Origin: Mucor racemosus
Lineage: Eukaryota; Mucoromycota; Mucoromycetes; Mucorales; Mucoraceae
DNA length: 64,000 nt
Direction: 5' to 3'
Assembly: GCA_027405735.1 (NCBI GenBank)
Contig: JAPEHQ010000011.1
Location: 744,001-808,000, forward strand
The position numbers and the translations under genes were made by a program. The notes below the pieces were generated by a model. It was not told the origin of the DNA. It saw nothing but the letters and a program-made list of their open reading frames with translations, and did not search any database. How positions within the stretch are numbered: the stretch's first letter is position 1; every line of letters begins with the position of its first letter. Shown here one piece after another: positions 61,355-64,000 of the stretch.

Positions 61355-63000
61355 AGCCTTATACATATATAGCCTTCAGGAAACATCCAAATTTTTGCAC
61401 AATTAATTGATTAAAACATCTTATATACTGCATTATTAAACAGTGTAAATGACAGTTTTAACAATAATTGCCATATATTAAAAAACTTTAATTTTGGGCA
61501 AAATTTATTCACCGATTGGGCAGTATTTAAAATCATTATTTGAATTATTTTAAAGTAATTTAGGTGGACTTGAAGGGGTAAATACTCAATGCCATAAGGG
61601 GTTGAGAAACATCAGTCAAGAAAGTTACACTCCATAAGTTTTAAAAGTTACACTCCACAAGTTAAAATGGATTTTTTTTCTAAAAATCAGATTTCCAACA
61701 TTTTTCCCATAAATTTTTTCATAAGCTGAGGTAAGAGTGGATTATAATAAAAGTTAATTCTGCAATAACTATGGTGCTATTCTTATATTTGTAGCTATTT
61801 TTTTTGCGGAGATATAGCCGTTCAAAAAATTATAGGAATATCAGAAAAACAAGCATACCTATTAATTGTATTAAGTAAACATTACTTGCAATTATAATAA
61901 AAGTTTTTTGTCTATATTATAGGTATATTATTTGTTAGATAAAAATAGAGCCAAAATAAAAATTCAAAGGATTTACCCCATAAAACACACCAAAAATATA
62001 TAAATTACTAATATCATTTTCCAGTAAGTTATCAAACAAAATGTCAATTCCATAAAAATAATTGCGAGCAGAAATATATATAGATCCGTTTTTAGTTTTT
62101 TCAAAAAAATTAATTTTTCAAGGAGTAGTGAAGATTTGAAGGTGTACTCTTGTTTTTTGACCCCAACCCCCACCCAAAAATCGCGGTTTTGAGCGATTTT
62201 CATAACAAAATCGTAAAAACCTCTTATTGAAATTAGTTTGATTGGATACAGATTTTTAAGAGCTACAAATAACAATTAATTGTCTACAGACTATCACTAT
62301 AGCATCTGTCGAATAAATTCGGAAAAACCGATAATTTTTTCTTCCAACTTTGGTTTTTACAGCTTAAATATGAAAAATTGAAACTTCGAGCTTTAATATC
62401 TCTGCAAAAAATTAAGATATCCAAAGACTTTTTTATAATAAAACTTGTTTTAAAATTCTCTTTAACATATCTGAGTTTGAAAAATCTGGGCATCTTTTTT
62501 TTTATTTCATTTTTTTAACATTTTCGTAAAAGATTCCAAAATATTTGTTAAATTGCGCAGAATTTTTTTACATTCATATCATCAACCTCGTTGAGCTCTC
62601 TAAGTCCCAATTTAAATTTCTTCAAAATATTGATTTTTCGTGGAGATATCCTCAAAAATGTGTACAAAGAGATACCTTCGCTTCTTACTTCAATTTCCCT
62701 TGTGTATGCACCCATCCCAAATTCTGAATTTGAAAAAAAAATCGACAAAAATCTTGTTTTCTCTATAAATAATGTAGCTAAAATTTTTAACAATAGTTAG
62801 GTCGATAGATGATCTTACTGTACATCATCCCAATTACTTACATTTGAAACATGTTCATGAAAAGTAATGTATATCTTCAAAAAACCTCCAAAATTTCAAT
62901 CACATTTTATGCAAAATTTAATGTGTAGAATTTAAAAATATACCAAAAATATTTAATTCCCTAGTCCAACTAGCTTTATAATCCATGAATCTTGCGAATG
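61355..63000. repeat. dispersed repeat family R (most complete uninterrupted copy)
   Basis: Covers in one piece the GTTACACTCCAT head, the C-rich GACCCCAACCCCCACCCAAA island and the GATTTTTCGTGGAGATATCC tail that occur separately elsewhere. It matches 14740-15761 plus 16497-17150 and 19625-20640. Homology fades after about 62980; 63001-63373 holds nothing recognised. Confidence 0.7.
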
Positions 63001-63373
63001 AAGCCATTTCTATTACGTTGAATTTCGAAAATGAAATACTGCTGATAGTGCTTATGCTCTGCATAAAATAATTTACAAATTCGAGAAGCTTTTAAGTTCA
63101 TTTGATTTTAGTAACGATATAGAGTTGTTATTGATTTCTGAAAAATTGTTGGAATTTCAAGCCATTAATAAAGTACATGAAATAATTTGATTGTAACTCA
63201 TTTTAAATGAAATTGCGCCAGCTTAAAATGAAGACGACAACGAACCTAATTCAGCTTTGAAAGTTAATAAAAAGGTTGTAAAATGCTCAAAATTATCATA
63301 TTATTTATTGATGTTCTTTATAAAATTAGAGGTTCACATGCAAGAGAGAAATCCAATTCATATATATATAAAA

Positions 63374-64000
63374 TTAAACTCTTCGATTTCTTCTTCCTCC
63401 TGTCATCCTTGAAGTTCCATTGCCACTTCCAGTACCACTTGATATATTGTCATTATTACTGGAGTTGTTGGATGGAGTTAAACCTAAACTTGCCATGCCA
63501 CTACGAATACCACCCGATCCAACATTGTTTGTATTGGATGTTGTAGATGAGATACCTAATCCTTTATTCTCATGTGAAGGAGTTGTTTGTTGCGGTGGTG
63601 TTTGTTGCTGAGTAGGTGAAGCATCGCCATACATTAATCTTGGTCTTCTTGACCTACCAGTGTTACTTGATAACATGTTGGCTGAACTAGCATTCGCTGA
63701 ACTTGCTGTGGTAGTTCGGGGTGTACTTTGTAGTGCTATTTTATATAATGCATCAGTAAAATCAACTTAAAAACATTGTATAAACAGATCAAAAAGCTAA
63801 AAATACATACATTGTCTTCTCTGTTTCTCATGTCTAAATTGTACTGATTTGAAATGAGTCAAAAGGTCACCGTATTTAATTGTATTGATTTCTTCAGTTT
63901 TTGTACTGTTAGATTTGCTGCTTTTTTTATCAGTAGATGTACTAGTAACTGTTGATGCAGCGACAGGAGAAGCCTTTGGAAGAACATGAAGAAAGCCAAG
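63374..64000 (-). CDS. 3' end of an unrecognised Ser/Thr/Gly-rich protein (partial)
   Basis: Exons 64000(edge)-63811 and 63735-63374, phase consistent; the 5' part lies outside the window. The last 180-odd residues are low complexity (Ser, Thr, Asn, Gly and Gln-rich) and end MTGGRRNRRV. One ordered-looking segment, IKYGDLLTHFKSVQFRHEKQ, sits just before the intron and may be a short conserved helix. No family assigned. Confidence 0.7.

Noticed and set aside
1..64000. tRNA genes, rRNA and CRISPR arrays
   Set aside because: No B-box-like tRNA core with a foldable cloverleaf, no rRNA sequence and no regular repeat-spacer array was seen; a covariance-model scan would be decisive for tRNAs.

Overview
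The window is AT-rich eukaryotic nuclear DNA with short GT-AG introns (about 50-80 nt, branch-like TACTGAT/CTAAC near the 3' splice sites). Its proteins are typically fungal: a Met30/SconB F-box protein, a MetR/CYS-3-type bZIP, PROPPIN/Atg18, Tvp38, and a MYND protein of the Mub1/SamB type. The low GC, the C2H2-finger relic and the P450 style suggest an early-diverging filamentous fungus, most likely Mucoromycota/Mucorales. That placement is inference.

Gene block 1 (1-13.3 kb): a TBC1D12/14-like RabGAP; MCM7 (six exons, minus); a stand-alone response-regulator receiver (minus); a small four-exon membrane-protein gene (minus); an unrecognised two-exon gene (plus); and a striking tandem pair, a MetR/CYS-3-like bZIP next to a Met30/SconB-like F-box/WD40 protein. 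In other fungi these are the activator and the ubiquitin-ligase receptor that control sulfur assimilation.

Repeat block 1 (13.3-22.6 kb): copies of a non-coding dispersed repeat (called family R here), one interrupted by a solo LTR with a perfect 5-bp target duplication; a degenerate CAAGC/CGAGC array; LTR-like fragments; and a broken C2H2 zinc-finger gene.

Gene block 2 (22.6-41 kb): ribosomal proteins eL8 and uS10; a four-TM protein; a Tc1/mariner transposase relic; an intact seven-exon cytochrome P450; a Tvp38/VTT protein with a GC-AG intron; a secreted flavin amine oxidase; a MYND-finger protein; and a six-exon PROPPIN. Another R copy and a possible TnpB/Fanzor-like fragment lie between genes.

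Repeat block 2 (41-51.7 kb): R copies, solo LTRs, a diverged tandem segmental duplication carrying a WD40 (dynein-intermediate-chain-like) exon relic, and a second degenerate array. A 17-exon RhoGEF (DH-PH, 1079 aa) follows on the minus strand. Repeat block 3 (56-63 kb) has more copies of the same R and LTR families. The 3' end of an unrecognised Ser/Thr-rich gene occupies the right edge.

All exon models were read by hand. For every multi-exon gene the exon lengths sum to a multiple of three and the frame is kept. Transcript data were not available.
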